This document shows positions 18,349 through 27,300 of a stretch of DNA of 64,000 nt, piece by piece. The position numbers and the translations under genes were made by a program. The stretch is from Pedobacter cryoconitis (lineage in GTDB: Bacteria; Bacteroidota; Bacteroidia; Sphingobacteriales; Sphingobacteriaceae). Location of the stretch: contig NZ_CP014504.1 in assembly GCF_001590605.1 (NCBI RefSeq), forward strand, positions 1,736,001 through 1,800,000. The letters run 5' to 3'. Within the stretch, counting starts at the first letter, position 1. Each line of letters begins with the position of its first letter. The notes under the pieces were generated by a model. That model did no database searches. It was given only the letters and a program-made list of their open reading frames with translations, and had not been told where the DNA came from.

Positions 18349-18663
18349 ATGGCAAAGTTAAAATTAACTCACGCAGAATTAGCTGCACTTGATGCCCTTA
18401 TTGCAGAGATGCAAGGTGGCCACGAAGGGATCGAAGCGGAAATCGGAGATGTTAAAGCATTCATTACCGCAGTTGTAAAAGTAACCGCTAAGGCTACCAG
18501 AGTTGCAGTAAAAGCAACTCCTTATGTGACTGACATCGTAGAAGTAGCAACTGCTATTTTAGGTAAAGAAACTCATGATGAAGCAAGCAAATCATTAGAA
18601 CAACATGCTAAAGCTGGTATCAATGTTCAGCAACTAATAGAACTTCGTAAAAAGTTTAATTAA
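18349..18663 (+). CDS. Small protein with double-glycine leader-like start; candidate peptide precursor
   Basis: A 104-residue protein without cysteine. The first 24 residues, MAKLKLTHAELAALDALIAE followed by MQGG, look like a double-glycine leader: helical, acidic, ending in Gly23-Gly24. Residues 25-65 hold a Glu-rich piece (HEGIEAEIGD) and an amphipathic, cationic stretch (KVTAKATRVAVKATPYVTD). The last part, DEASKSLEQHAKAGINVQQL, is a plain helix. The gene is followed by a hairpin and then by HTTM and DCC genes, a setting that suits an exported, processed peptide. The alternative is an ordinary small helical protein. I recognise no family. Confidence 0.6.
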   Translation: MAKLKLTHAELAALDALIAEMQGGHEGIEAEIGDVKAFITAVVKVTAKATRVAVKATPYVTDIVEVATAILGKETHDEASKSLEQHAKAGINVQQLIELRKKFN

Positions 18664-18675
18664 TTACTGTTTTAA

Positions 18676-18703
18676 GGGCGGGCGTGATTGCACCCGCCTT
18701 TAA
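18676..18703 (+). terminator. Hairpin after candidate precursor, possible attenuator
   Basis: GGCGGG at 18677-18682 region pairs with CCCGCC at 18693-18698, with TG and CA closing a four-base loop and a two-base bulge. Only three T residues follow, so termination may be partial, letting some transcripts run into the gene at 18722. Confidence 0.5.
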
Positions 18704-18721
18704 AATCTAATCCTCTTCAAT

Positions 18722-19264
18722 ATGGCCACAGATATCAATATTATTTATGAAGCTATAGTCGCAAGTTTTCTTGCCATATGGTTTTTGCTCACCGTTTTAT
18801 GCCAGTTCAGAAGTACTAAATTTTCTAATTATATCAGGCACACGATTGATATTTTCGGTTTGGTTCCCTTATGGACATTCTTTGCACCTAATCCTGGAAA
18901 AAGTGATTATCATTTATTATACAGAGATAAAATTGATGAAGAGAATAACAGTGAATGGGAAGAAATGGATATCACTGAAGAGCGTTCTTTGTGGTCCTGG
19001 TGCTGGAATCCAGATAAAAGGGATAAAAAAATATTATCAGATGTAATTCAAAGTTTGATTTCTAGTATTCCTCATTATAAAAGCGCTAATGGATATGATT
19101 TACTCATGTTTTCCATGCCATATTTAATTGTATTGCATGCGGTAAGTAATTGTGAATGTCAAAATGGGACTGCCCACAGACAGTTTATGCTTGCCGAAAC
19201 CTCAGGATATTTGAAAGAGAACCCCCCTTCTGTTATCTTATTATCTGTATTTCACGAAATATAA
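18722..19264 (+). CDS. TM-anchored protein of HTTM cluster, SdpA-like by position
   Basis: A 180-residue protein with an N-terminal membrane helix at about residues 7-28 (IIYEAIVASFLAIWFLLTVL) followed by FGLVPLWTFFAPNPGKSDYH, a W-x-FF-x-PNP segment that I associate with small proteins encoded beside HTTM genes. Four Cys occur after the helix (WSWCWN, NCECQNG). It lies 58 bases downstream of the candidate precursor and 9 bases before the HTTM gene. In Bacillus subtilis the order SdpA-SdpB, one small anchored protein and one HTTM protein, is needed to mature the SDP toxin. Homology to SdpA is an inference from layout and this motif. Confidence 0.5.
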   Translation: MATDINIIYEAIVASFLAIWFLLTVLCQFRSTKFSNYIRHTIDIFGLVPLWTFFAPNPGKSDYHLLYRDKIDEENNSEWEEMDITEERSLWSWCWNPDKRDKKILSDVIQSLISSIPHYKSANGYDLLMFSMPYLIVLHAVSNCECQNGTAHRQFMLAETSGYLKENPPSVILLSVFHEI

Positions 19265-19273
19265 ATTTGAATT

Positions 19274-20095
19274 ATGATATCACTTATAGAAACCAATCAG
19301 CTTGTTCTGCTCATTTTAAGTATTGGATTGTTTATTTCCACTATGGAGTATATTAAAAAAATTGAAATCTTCTCTTCTAAAGGTTTACTATCCTGGAATG
19401 TAATGCAGTTGCGTTGGGAGACGAAAGATCAACACTCGTTCTTTAGCCCGCTGTTCAAGTTGTTTAATGAGAAAGGGCTAATTGTTATTTTTGGGTTGAG
19501 ATGCCTGATTATTTTTGCACTGCTATTTTTTCCTCTGGAAAGTATCTATGGATGGATTTTAGTTGGGTTACTAGGTGGCAGTCTGTTAGCAAGTTCCATG
19601 ATCACGTTTTATGGAAGTGATGGTTCGGATCAGATGAATATGCTGATTATTATCACGCTTTTTCTTTGTCATTTCCCTTTGGGGACTGGTTCCCGTTTAG
19701 AAACAATAGGGCTTTGGTTTATAGCGTTACAAACTTGTCTTTCTTATACGGTAGCAGGTATTGCTAAGCTTGCTTCTGCAGAGTGGCGTGCTTCTACGGC
19801 GATTAAGGATGTCTTTTCTACTAAAACTTATGGTTCACAATGGGCTGCGCTATTGATGAAAAAATATCCGGGGCTCAATGTCTTTTTGTGCTGGAATGTG
19901 ATGATTATGGAAACCTTATTTCCGCTATGCTTGATTTTACCTTTTAATTATGCACTGATTTTTATCATCTGGGGTTTCCTGTTTCATTTATTTACAGCGA
20001 TCATTATGGGTTTAAATTCATTCTTCTGGGCTTTTATGGCTGCATATCCCGCATTGTTTTTTGTCAATCATCAGATTCAATCTTATTTGTATTAA
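19274..20095 (+). CDS. HTTM-domain membrane protein, SdpB/gamma-carboxylase-like
   Basis: A 273-residue protein with about eight hydrophobic helices. Several HTTM (horizontally transferred transmembrane) features are seen: SDGSDQMNMLIII after the third helix, YTVAGIAKLASAEWR before a helix, and the closing LNSFFWAFMAAYPALFF. HTTM proteins include vitamin K-dependent gamma-carboxylase and SdpB, which matures the SDP toxin. It sits between the SdpA-like gene and the DCC gene; HTTM and DCC genes are often neighbours. A role in modifying or exporting the protein encoded at 18349 is an inference. Confidence 0.65.
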   Translation: MISLIETNQLVLLILSIGLFISTMEYIKKIEIFSSKGLLSWNVMQLRWETKDQHSFFSPLFKLFNEKGLIVIFGLRCLIIFALLFFPLESIYGWILVGLLGGSLLASSMITFYGSDGSDQMNMLIIITLFLCHFPLGTGSRLETIGLWFIALQTCLSYTVAGIAKLASAEWRASTAIKDVFSTKTYGSQWAALLMKKYPGLNVFLCWNVMIMETLFPLCLILPFNYALIFIIWGFLFHLFTAIIMGLNSFFWAFMAAYPALFFVNHQIQSYLY

Positions 20096-20108
20096 TCAGA
20101 AAATAGCA

Positions 20109-20528
20109 ATGTTATCAGCTTTAAACGGAAAAAAAGACATTATACTATTTGATGGAATTTGTAATTTCTGTAATAGTTATATCAATTACGTCATTAGCCA
20201 TGATCAGCATAACCGGTTCGTTTTTGCTTCTTTGCAAAGTGAGGTCGCAAAAGAGTTATCGGCCATCCACCATATCGACTTGCAGGATCTGAATAGTATA
20301 GTGGTCATTCACAATAAAAGGATCTTTACCCGTTCTGATGGGATTATTCACATTGCCAAACACTTAAAAAGCAGGTGGTCATGGTTGTTGTTGTGCGTTG
20401 AGTTTATTCCGCGTTCTATCCGGAATTATGGTTATACTTTATTCGCCAATCGCCGGTATTCATGGTTTGGGCAGATGAATAGCTGTGTAGTTCCGACCCA
20501 GGAAATGAGAGAGAAGTTCCTGACCTGA
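20109..20528 (+). CDS. DCC family thiol-disulfide oxidoreductase-like protein (DUF393)
   Basis: A 139-residue protein opening with KKDIILFDGICNFCNSYINY, the DxxCxxC signature of the DCC family; the pair is Cys-x-x-Cys as in thioredoxins. The later SWFGQMNSCVVPT carries another Cys near the end typical of the family. The start at 20109 is chosen over a longer frame from 20061 that overlaps the HTTM gene. It probably does thiol-disulfide chemistry, perhaps for the Cys-rich protein at 18722. It ends the cluster; the next gene is convergent. Confidence 0.8.
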   Translation: MLSALNGKKDIILFDGICNFCNSYINYVISHDQHNRFVFASLQSEVAKELSAIHHIDLQDLNSIVVIHNKRIFTRSDGIIHIAKHLKSRWSWLLLCVEFIPRSIRNYGYTLFANRRYSWFGQMNSCVVPTQEMREKFLT

Positions 20529-20552
20529 GCCTGAATGGTCGTGTTTTAATAC

Positions 20553-21230
20553 TTACCAGCTCATGATATCCATCACTCTTTTAAATTCTTCTTGTACAGT
20601 GGCTTTCAAATGGATATCTTCTTTGGTGACTGGGTGTTTGAAGCTAAGTTCTGAGGCATGTAATAGCATTGTCGTCATTTCCCACTGTTCTTTAAAGAAT
20701 CTGTTTTGTTTGTTACACCCATGTTTCCGGTCACCTATAATTGGGTAAAAGATATGTGCAAAGTGTTTACGGAGCTGGTGCATACGTCCGGTTGTAGGGG
20801 TTGCTTCTACTAAAGAGTATCTTGAAGTAGGGTGCTGACCCAAAGCAATATCGAGTTCTGCTCTTTTTAAGGTAATAAACGAAGTAAAAGCTTCTTGAAT
20901 TGCACCATTTTCTTTTACTAATGGGTAATCTATATCCTGGCTGTCAGGAGCATAGCCTCTAACAATTGCAAGGTATTTCTTTTGTATTTCTCCATTTTGA
21001 AACTGCTGATGCAATGCAATTTCAACATCTTTCTCGAAAGCAAATAGTAATAAACCACCTGTTTTTCTGTCTAAACGATGTACAGGACTTACGCGTCTGT
21101 TCACTTGATCTCTTAAGAGCTGCAAGGCAAATTCTTTCGCATCGGTTGCAATGGAGGAACGATGTACAAGTAGTCCGTGTGGTTTATTGATCGCAATGAT
21201 ATGATCATCCTGGTATACGATTTCAAGCAT
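20553..21230 (-). CDS. truC: tRNA pseudouridine(65) synthase
   Basis: A 225-residue RluA-family pseudouridine synthase without S4 domain. The start LEIVYQDDHIIAINKPHGLLVHR closely follows TruC; the catalytic Asp is in PVHRLDRKTGGLLLFAF; GRMHQLRKHFAHIFYPIIGD is the late family motif. Length and N terminus favour TruC, which isomerises U65 in some tRNAs, over RluA, RluC and RluD. It is a single gene with a TATATTCG-like -7 element on the minus strand about 20 bases before its start. Confidence 0.85.
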   Translation of the reverse strand: MLEIVYQDDHIIAINKPHGLLVHRSSIATDAKEFALQLLRDQVNRRVSPVHRLDRKTGGLLLFAFEKDVEIALHQQFQNGEIQKKYLAIVRGYAPDSQDIDYPLVKENGAIQEAFTSFITLKRAELDIALGQHPTSRYSLVEATPTTGRMHQLRKHFAHIFYPIIGDRKHGCNKQNRFFKEQWEMTTMLLHASELSFKHPVTKEDIHLKATVQEEFKRVMDIMSW

Positions 21231-21255
21231 TAATTTTTTTCGCGAATATAGCTTT

Positions 21256-21867
21256 TTATAAATTCTCCGGGAGATGAAAGTTCTGATTTGCTGTAATCAT
21301 ATCGAATACTTCTTTGCTCAGACGGTCTTTTTGGAAGCTATAGGCAGCAAATTTTTGGGGATAATTTAGTCCGGAAGAATAATAACTAACAAGTTCACCA
21401 TTTTCAAAAGACATGATTGATTGATTTACCTCTCCTATTTCTGTATATATAAATTCCGAACGGTCGAAATATAAAAAATACGTAGCTATGTTTTTAAAAC
21501 TCTCATTGAAGTTAATTCTGATATTGCTTCCTGATATATTCATGCCATTTTGTTGTACGATACGAAGAGTGACCCTTTTCATGGATTGTTCAAAGTTGTC
21601 CAGAAACAAAACAATTAAAGAAGTATGGTATCCAGAATTTCGGGCATGATCAACTAAATCCTTAAATGATCTGTCATTAAATACAGTTTCAATTACAATG
21701 TTCTTTCGCTGTGCAATTGCTGCTGTGGCGAGCTCTTTCGTCCTTTCTTTATAAACATCGGTCATTAAGATTTCAAACCCTTCTAATTCATTAAGACGGG
21801 TACGAATAAAAGTAGATTTTCCTGAGGCATTACATCCGGAAACAAAGATCAGTTCAGGTTGAATCAT
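21256..21867 (-). CDS. Zeta-toxin-like P-loop kinase
   Basis: A 203-residue protein with a Walker A motif GCNASGKST at about residues 8-16, followed by DVYKERTKELATAAIAQRKNIVIETVF, where the Thr/Glu pattern after the second strand resembles zeta toxins and related small-molecule kinases. It overlaps by one base the 80-residue gene upstream, giving a two-gene unit shaped like a toxin-antitoxin pair. Zeta toxins phosphorylate UDP-N-acetylglucosamine; here the substrate is unknown and a housekeeping kinase remains possible. Confidence 0.65.
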   Translation of the reverse strand: MIQPELIFVSGCNASGKSTFIRTRLNELEGFEILMTDVYKERTKELATAAIAQRKNIVIETVFNDRSFKDLVDHARNSGYHTSLIVLFLDNFEQSMKRVTLRIVQQNGMNISGSNIRINFNESFKNIATYFLYFDRSEFIYTEIGEVNQSIMSFENGELVSYYSSGLNYPQKFAAYSFQKDRLSKEVFDMITANQNFHLPENL

Positions 21868-22109
21868 TAGCGATCAAGTTTTTTAATCATAGTATCTTTT
21901 ATTTGTACCGGCATATCAAACTCATCAATTATGACTTCTACTTCTACAAGATACTTATCACCATTTGGCATCTCTTTGCGCCAGTATTCACCATCTTCTT
22001 TGAATCGGGCATAAAACGGATTTCCTAATTCAAAAGCACGCTGCTTACCCAATTCATGCATGTTACCCATGTTCTTTAATAGACGGTCAACTATTGAAAC
22101 TTTTTTCAT
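21867..22109 (-). CDS. Small partner of zeta-like kinase, possible antitoxin
   Basis: An 80-residue charged protein, MKKVSIVDRLLKNMGNMHEL at the start, predicted helical first and then beta-rich (EYWRKEMPNGDKYLVEVEVI). It is not similar by eye to epsilon antitoxins. Its stop overlaps the start of the P-loop gene by one base, so the two are co-translated. Small-gene-first order and coupling suit an antitoxin. A TATATTTG -7 element on the minus strand at 22133-22140 should drive both genes. Confidence 0.55.
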   Translation of the reverse strand: MKKVSIVDRLLKNMGNMHELGKQRAFELGNPFYARFKEDGEYWRKEMPNGDKYLVEVEVIIDEFDMPVQIKDTMIKKLDR

Positions 22110-22132
22110 ATGGATCCGAGGTAAAACTTAGC

Positions 22133-22140
22133 CAAATATA
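22133..22140 (-). promoter_or_regulatory. -7 element of the zeta-like pair
   Basis: The complement reads TATATTTG, an exact TAnnTTTG match, 24 bases before the small gene. No convincing -33 TTG at 19-22 bases is seen. Confidence 0.4.
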
Positions 22141-22187
22141 CAAAAAAGCCAAAATATCTTTTAAACAGATTCTTATATTGCCCCATC

Positions 22188-22925
22188 ATGAAATTAGATC
22201 AGGGCATCATCAAGAAAAGTAAGTGGATGTGGGAAAATTGTTTGCCTCATATCTCTGTAGACAGCGTAGTATTCGGGTTTCATGAAAACCAGCTTAAAGT
22301 ATTATTACTCAAAATGAATGTTGCCAAGAAATGGTTATTACCAGGTGGTTATATTCTTAAAAATGAAAGCTTACAAGATGCAGCGAAACGTGTTTTGTTT
22401 GAACGTACAGGTGCGGAACGTGTCTATTTACAAGAATTTGGTGTATTTGGGGCAATAAACCGTTCTGAAGGATTCTTTGATGGCTACGAGGATGATTTGT
22501 GGTACAAACAACGTTTTATCTCTGCCGGGTTCTACGCACTGGTAGATTACACCGAAGTAAATGTGAGCGCAGATGAATATAGTGAGACTTGTGAGTGGAG
22601 AAGTATTGATGATTTGCCGGAATTGGCAATGGACCATCAGTTGATCTATACGAATGCTTTAACTCTATTAAGACAACAATTAAGTTATAAACCGATTGGA
22701 CTGAATTTACTTCCGGAGAAGTTTACACTGCCAGAGTTGCAAAAGCTTTATGAAACTATATTGGGGAAACCATTAAACAGAGGTAATTTTTATCGCCGTA
22801 TGATGCGTTTTGATATCCTGATCAAACAAGAAGACCTGCGTAAAGGTGGGGCACATAAGGCACCCTACCTTTACAGCTTTGATCCTCTGAAATATCATGA
22901 GTCCCTGCAAGGACTCGATTGGTAA
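22188..22925 (+). CDS. Nudix-related transcriptional regulator (NrtR/AraR-like)
   Basis: A 245-residue protein with an N-terminal Nudix fold (VDSVVFGFHENQLKVLLLK, WLLPGG) and a C-terminal winged helix ending RKGGAHKAPYLYSFD, the layout of NrtR-type regulators that sense ADP-ribose-like ligands. The Nudix box reads GGYILKNESLQDAAKRVLFE then RTG: the Glu residues needed for hydrolysis (RExxEE) are replaced by Val and Arg, so it should bind but not cleave its ligand. Bacteroidota relatives often control sugar-use genes. No such operon lies adjacent, so the target is unknown. Confidence 0.8.
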   Translation: MKLDQGIIKKSKWMWENCLPHISVDSVVFGFHENQLKVLLLKMNVAKKWLLPGGYILKNESLQDAAKRVLFERTGAERVYLQEFGVFGAINRSEGFFDGYEDDLWYKQRFISAGFYALVDYTEVNVSADEYSETCEWRSIDDLPELAMDHQLIYTNALTLLRQQLSYKPIGLNLLPEKFTLPELQKLYETILGKPLNRGNFYRRMMRFDILIKQEDLRKGGAHKAPYLYSFDPLKYHESLQGLDW

Positions 22926-22928
22926 CCA

Positions 22929-24335
22929 CTATTTCCAGCCACCACCCAATGCACGGTAAAGATTAACCACAGCTTGCATTTTTTGCAAATGATCACTTAC
23001 ACCGCTTAATTGCGCTGCTAATAAACTTTGTTCTGATGTTAATACATCAGTGTAGTTTGTAGCGGAGCTAAAGCGTAGTAAATCTTGTGTGTAATCAACG
23101 GCTTTAACCAGTGCTGCAACTTGTTTAATCCTTGAATCTTCTTTTTCTACCGCAGTCTGATAGGCATAAAGTGCGTTTGAAACTTCTTGTCCTGCTACCA
23201 GTAAACTTTGCTGGAAATTATTTAATGCTTGTATTTGCAGTGACTGCGCAGTCTTTAAACGTGCTTTATTTAATCCCTGGTTGAAAATTGGCTGGGTCAA
23301 CCCTCCTACTAAATTGTAGAAGACAGAATGGTCAAAGAAGTCTTTCAGGGTCAGGTTTGAAAAACCAGCTGAAGCTGTTAAAGTCAAACTTGGATAGAAA
23401 TAGGTTCTGGCCAGGTTTGTGTTTTCAAAAGCGCCTCTAAAAGCAAGCTCAGCCTGCTGAACATCAGGACGATTCTGCAATAACTGCGCAGGAACACCAG
23501 TCGCTAATGCTGATGGAACAGCTTGCGCTTCCATAGTGCTTCTGTCAATAGATCCTGGATTTTCAGCTAATAATATACTAATTGCGTTTTCTGTTTCACG
23601 GATACTTCTTTTCAAGTCTGGTATAGAAACTTCGGTAGCATAACGGCTCGCCTCACTTTGAACTACGGCTGCACCATTTACTACTGCCCCTTCTTTCAGG
23701 GCTTTCATCGTTTCTACATTCGCAATCCTGCTTTCCAGTGTTTTTTGCGTAATAGCCAATTGCTGATCTAAAGCCAGTAATCCATAATAGTTATTTGCAA
23801 TATCAGCAATCAATTGGGTCTGTACAGCTTTCTTCGCAGCATCTGTTTCCAGGTATTTTGCTAAAGCTGCACGTTTACTGCTGCTTAATTTGCCCCAGAT
23901 ATCTGCTTCCCACGAAGTACTCATGGATAATTTATAAGTGTTGGTCAGCGTATTGATATTAATCCCGGGAGGAAAGTTTAAACCCGCACTAGACTGTTTA
24001 CTTCTTGTGGCATTTGCATCTGCACTCAAAGTTGGCAGGAAAGCCAGTTTTGCCTGCTGCAAAGAAGCCTGAGCCTGTAAAATGTTTTGGATTGCATTTT
24101 TCAGGTTCACATTCTGATCAAGGCCTTTTTGGATCAGTACTTTTAGTTTTTCATCCGTAAACAGCGTCTGCCATGGCTGTGAGGCCATAGTTGCAGAGTC
24201 TGTTACATTTTGTCCGCGATACAATCCATCAGTTTTCACCTGGGGTGTATCGTAGGTTTTCGTTACCGAACACGCACTAAAAAAGGTAGCGGCGACCAGT
24301 AAAGCAAAAACCTGTTTGTTATATTTATGAGTCAT
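22929..24335 (-). CDS. Outer-membrane efflux lipoprotein (NodT/OprM family)
   Basis: A 468-residue TolC-like channel with a lipoprotein signal (lipobox FFSAC). It contains two outer membrane efflux protein repeats, with the usual APQPWQTLFTDEKL-like opening (MASQPWQTLFTDEKLKVLIQ) and NRPDVQQAELAFRGAFENTN in the middle. It forms the exit duct of the RND pump. It is the last gene of tetR-MFP-RND-OMF, 28 bases after the pump gene, and ends convergently with the Nudix regulator. Confidence 0.9.
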   Translation of the reverse strand: MTHKYNKQVFALLVAATFFSACSVTKTYDTPQVKTDGLYRGQNVTDSATMASQPWQTLFTDEKLKVLIQKGLDQNVNLKNAIQNILQAQASLQQAKLAFLPTLSADANATRSKQSSAGLNFPPGININTLTNTYKLSMSTSWEADIWGKLSSSKRAALAKYLETDAAKKAVQTQLIADIANNYYGLLALDQQLAITQKTLESRIANVETMKALKEGAVVNGAAVVQSEASRYATEVSIPDLKRSIRETENAISILLAENPGSIDRSTMEAQAVPSALATGVPAQLLQNRPDVQQAELAFRGAFENTNLARTYFYPSLTLTASAGFSNLTLKDFFDHSVFYNLVGGLTQPIFNQGLNKARLKTAQSLQIQALNNFQQSLLVAGQEVSNALYAYQTAVEKEDSRIKQVAALVKAVDYTQDLLRFSSATNYTDVLTSEQSLLAAQLSGVSDHLQKMQAVVNLYRALGGGWK

Positions 24336-24363
24336 CTTATGCTATTCTAAAATTTAAAATCAA

Positions 24364-27300
24364 CTAAGCAGTTGGTGGTTCAAGAAGCTTGTGTTCTTCG
24401 GCACCTTCTATTCCTTTAGTCTCTTGTTCTTCTTCCTCTTCGTCATCGTCATAGCTTTTTCTCGCTGGCCCGCTGATTTTTTCTTGTAAACTCTGGAATA
24501 TGATAAACAATACGGGGATCACAAATACGCCCAGAATAGTTCCGATAAGCATTCCTCCTACTGCACCTGTACCAATTGACTTGTTACCAACTGCACCTGC
24601 ACCTGTAGAAAACATCAGGGGTACTAAACCAAAAATAAAGGCAAAGGAAGTCATCAGAATTGGTCTTAAACGTGCAACTGCACCTTCAACTGCTGCCTGA
24701 ACAATCGGCATCCCGTTTCTTCTCCGGTCCAATGCAAATTCTACAATCAGAATACCATTCTTAGCAAGTAATCCGATCAGCATGATCAGGGAAATCTGGA
24801 GATAAATATTACTGTTCAGTTTGAAGATAATAGAAAACAGATAAGCACCTGCTAATCCAAAAGGAATGGATAACAATACAGCGAATGGAAGAATATAACT
24901 TTCATACTGTGCGCTTAACAGAAAGTATACAAAGATCAGACATAAAACAAAGATAAATACTGTTTCACTACCTGAAGCCAGCTCTTCTCTGGTCAAACCT
25001 GAAAAGTCAAATCCATATCCCGCAGGTAATGTTGAAGCTGCTACTTCCTGAATCGCTTTAATCGCATCACCTGAACTAAAGCCTGCGTTAGGTGCGCCTG
25101 TGATTGATATAGAGCTAAACAAGTTAAACCTTGAAATAGATTCCGGGCCATATACCCTGGTCATTTTCACAAATTCTGTGATTGGTGCCATATTACCAGC
25201 ACTATTTCTCACAAAGATTTTGTTCAATCCTTCTGGATTTGCACGGAATTCGGCTGCTGCCTGGACCATCACTCTGTATTGCTTACCAAACTTGTTAAAG
25301 TTAGAGGCATATAATCCACCATAATAACCTTGCATCGTCTGTAAAACTGTATTTACAGTGACGCCGGCATCTTTACATTTCTCCAGATTTACATCCATCA
25401 GATATTGTGGGAAACCAGGGTTAAAAGGTGTCGTCGCATATTGAATCTCAGGACGCTTTGATAGCGCAGCAAGAAACGTATTGTTTACCTTAAAGAATTC
25501 ATCAGTAGTATGTCCACCTTTATCTTGCAATTGGAACTCAAATCCACCACTCTGACCAAAGCCCTGGATGGTTGGAGGCGAAATAAAGAAGATACTTGCT
25601 TCTCTGATCCCGGATGTTTTGGCAAAAAGCTGACCGATTACCTGATCAACGCTCAGTTTACGATCATCCCAGGTTTTTAACTTCAAAATAACCATACTGT
25701 ATGCACTACCAGCACCCGCGGTGAAATTCTGCCCTACAATACGTAAGGTGTTTTGAACTCCAGGAATCGTATGTGCAATACTATCAACCTGTTTAGCGAT
25801 CGCTGTTGAGCGCTCCATAGAAGAAGACGGTGGTAAACTGATATTTGCAAATATTGTTCCCTGATCTTCTGCCGGTACAAACGCCGAAGGTGTAGTTTTC
25901 ATCATGTAAAACAAAGCTGCACCTGCAATTGCAATACTTCCCAGGACAATCCATTTTTTAACAGAAAGAAATTGTACAGAACGCTTGTATTTATTGGTTA
26001 AATTATCAAATGCAACATTAAAAGCAGTATAGAACCTCTGTACAAAACTTTGATGCTTATGGTCATCTGCATGTGGTTTCAATAATAAAGCACAAAGCGC
26101 AGGGCTCAAAGTTAAAGCGTTAATCGCTGATAAGATAATCGCTACTGCCAGTGTAATACCAAATTGCTTGTAAAATACACCTGTAGATCCTGTGATAAAG
26201 GTTACCGGAATAAATACTGCCGCCATCACGAGCGTAATCGAAATAATCGCACCCGATATTTCACTCATTGCATCAATGGTAGCTTTCTTGGCTGATTTAT
26301 AACCGTTGTCGAGTTTGGCGTGGACCGCTTCGACGACTACAATCGCATCATCGACCACAATCCCAATGGCCAGTACTAAAGCAAAAAGCGTTAATAAGTT
26401 GATCGTGAAGCCGAATAAGTTCAGGAAAAAGAAAGTACCAATAATTGCTACCGGTACTGCAATTGCAGGGACTAAAGTAGACCTTAAATCCTGAAGGAAA
26501 ATAAATACAACGATAAATACCAGGATAAAGGCTTCAACCAGTGTGTGGATTACTTTGTCAATTGAAGCATCAAGATTCTCATTGACATCGACAAGCGTAG
26601 TATATTTGACCCCTTTTGGGAAAGTTTTAGCAGCTTCTTCAATGATCTTTTTTGAATTGTTGATGACGTCTCTTGCATTGGAGCCAGGGGTCTGACTAAT
26701 TGCCACACCTACTGATTCTTTACCATTGGTTTCAATGGTAGCGGTATAACTTAATGCACCCAATTCAACTTTAGCAACGTCTTTTAAACGTAATAACTGA
26801 CCGTTACCAGCAGATTTAATAATGATATTCTCAAATTCTGTGGGTGTTGTTAAACGGCCTTTATATTTAATTACGTATTGAAAAGCCTGGTTGCCATTTT
26901 CACCAAACTTACCTGGTGCGGCTTCAATATTCTGTTCTGCCAATGCAGCGGAAATATCGCTTGGTATCAAACTATATTGTTGCATCATATCTGGTTTTAA
27001 CCAGATACGCATCGAATAATCCTTAGAACCGAATACAGTTGCGTCCCCTACTCCGGTAACACGCTGGATTTGTGGTACCAGATTGATCTTTGCATAGTTT
27101 TGCAGGAATGTCTGATCATAAGTTTTATCGTCACTATATAAAGCAAAAATTAACAAGTTACTACTTTGACTTTTCGTTACTGTTACCCCTGCCTGAGTTA
27201 CCTCTGCTGGCAATAAACTGGTTGCTCTGGATACCCTGTTCTGTACGTTTACAGCTGCCAAATCGGGATCTGTTCCTACTTTAAAGTAAATTTTAATACT

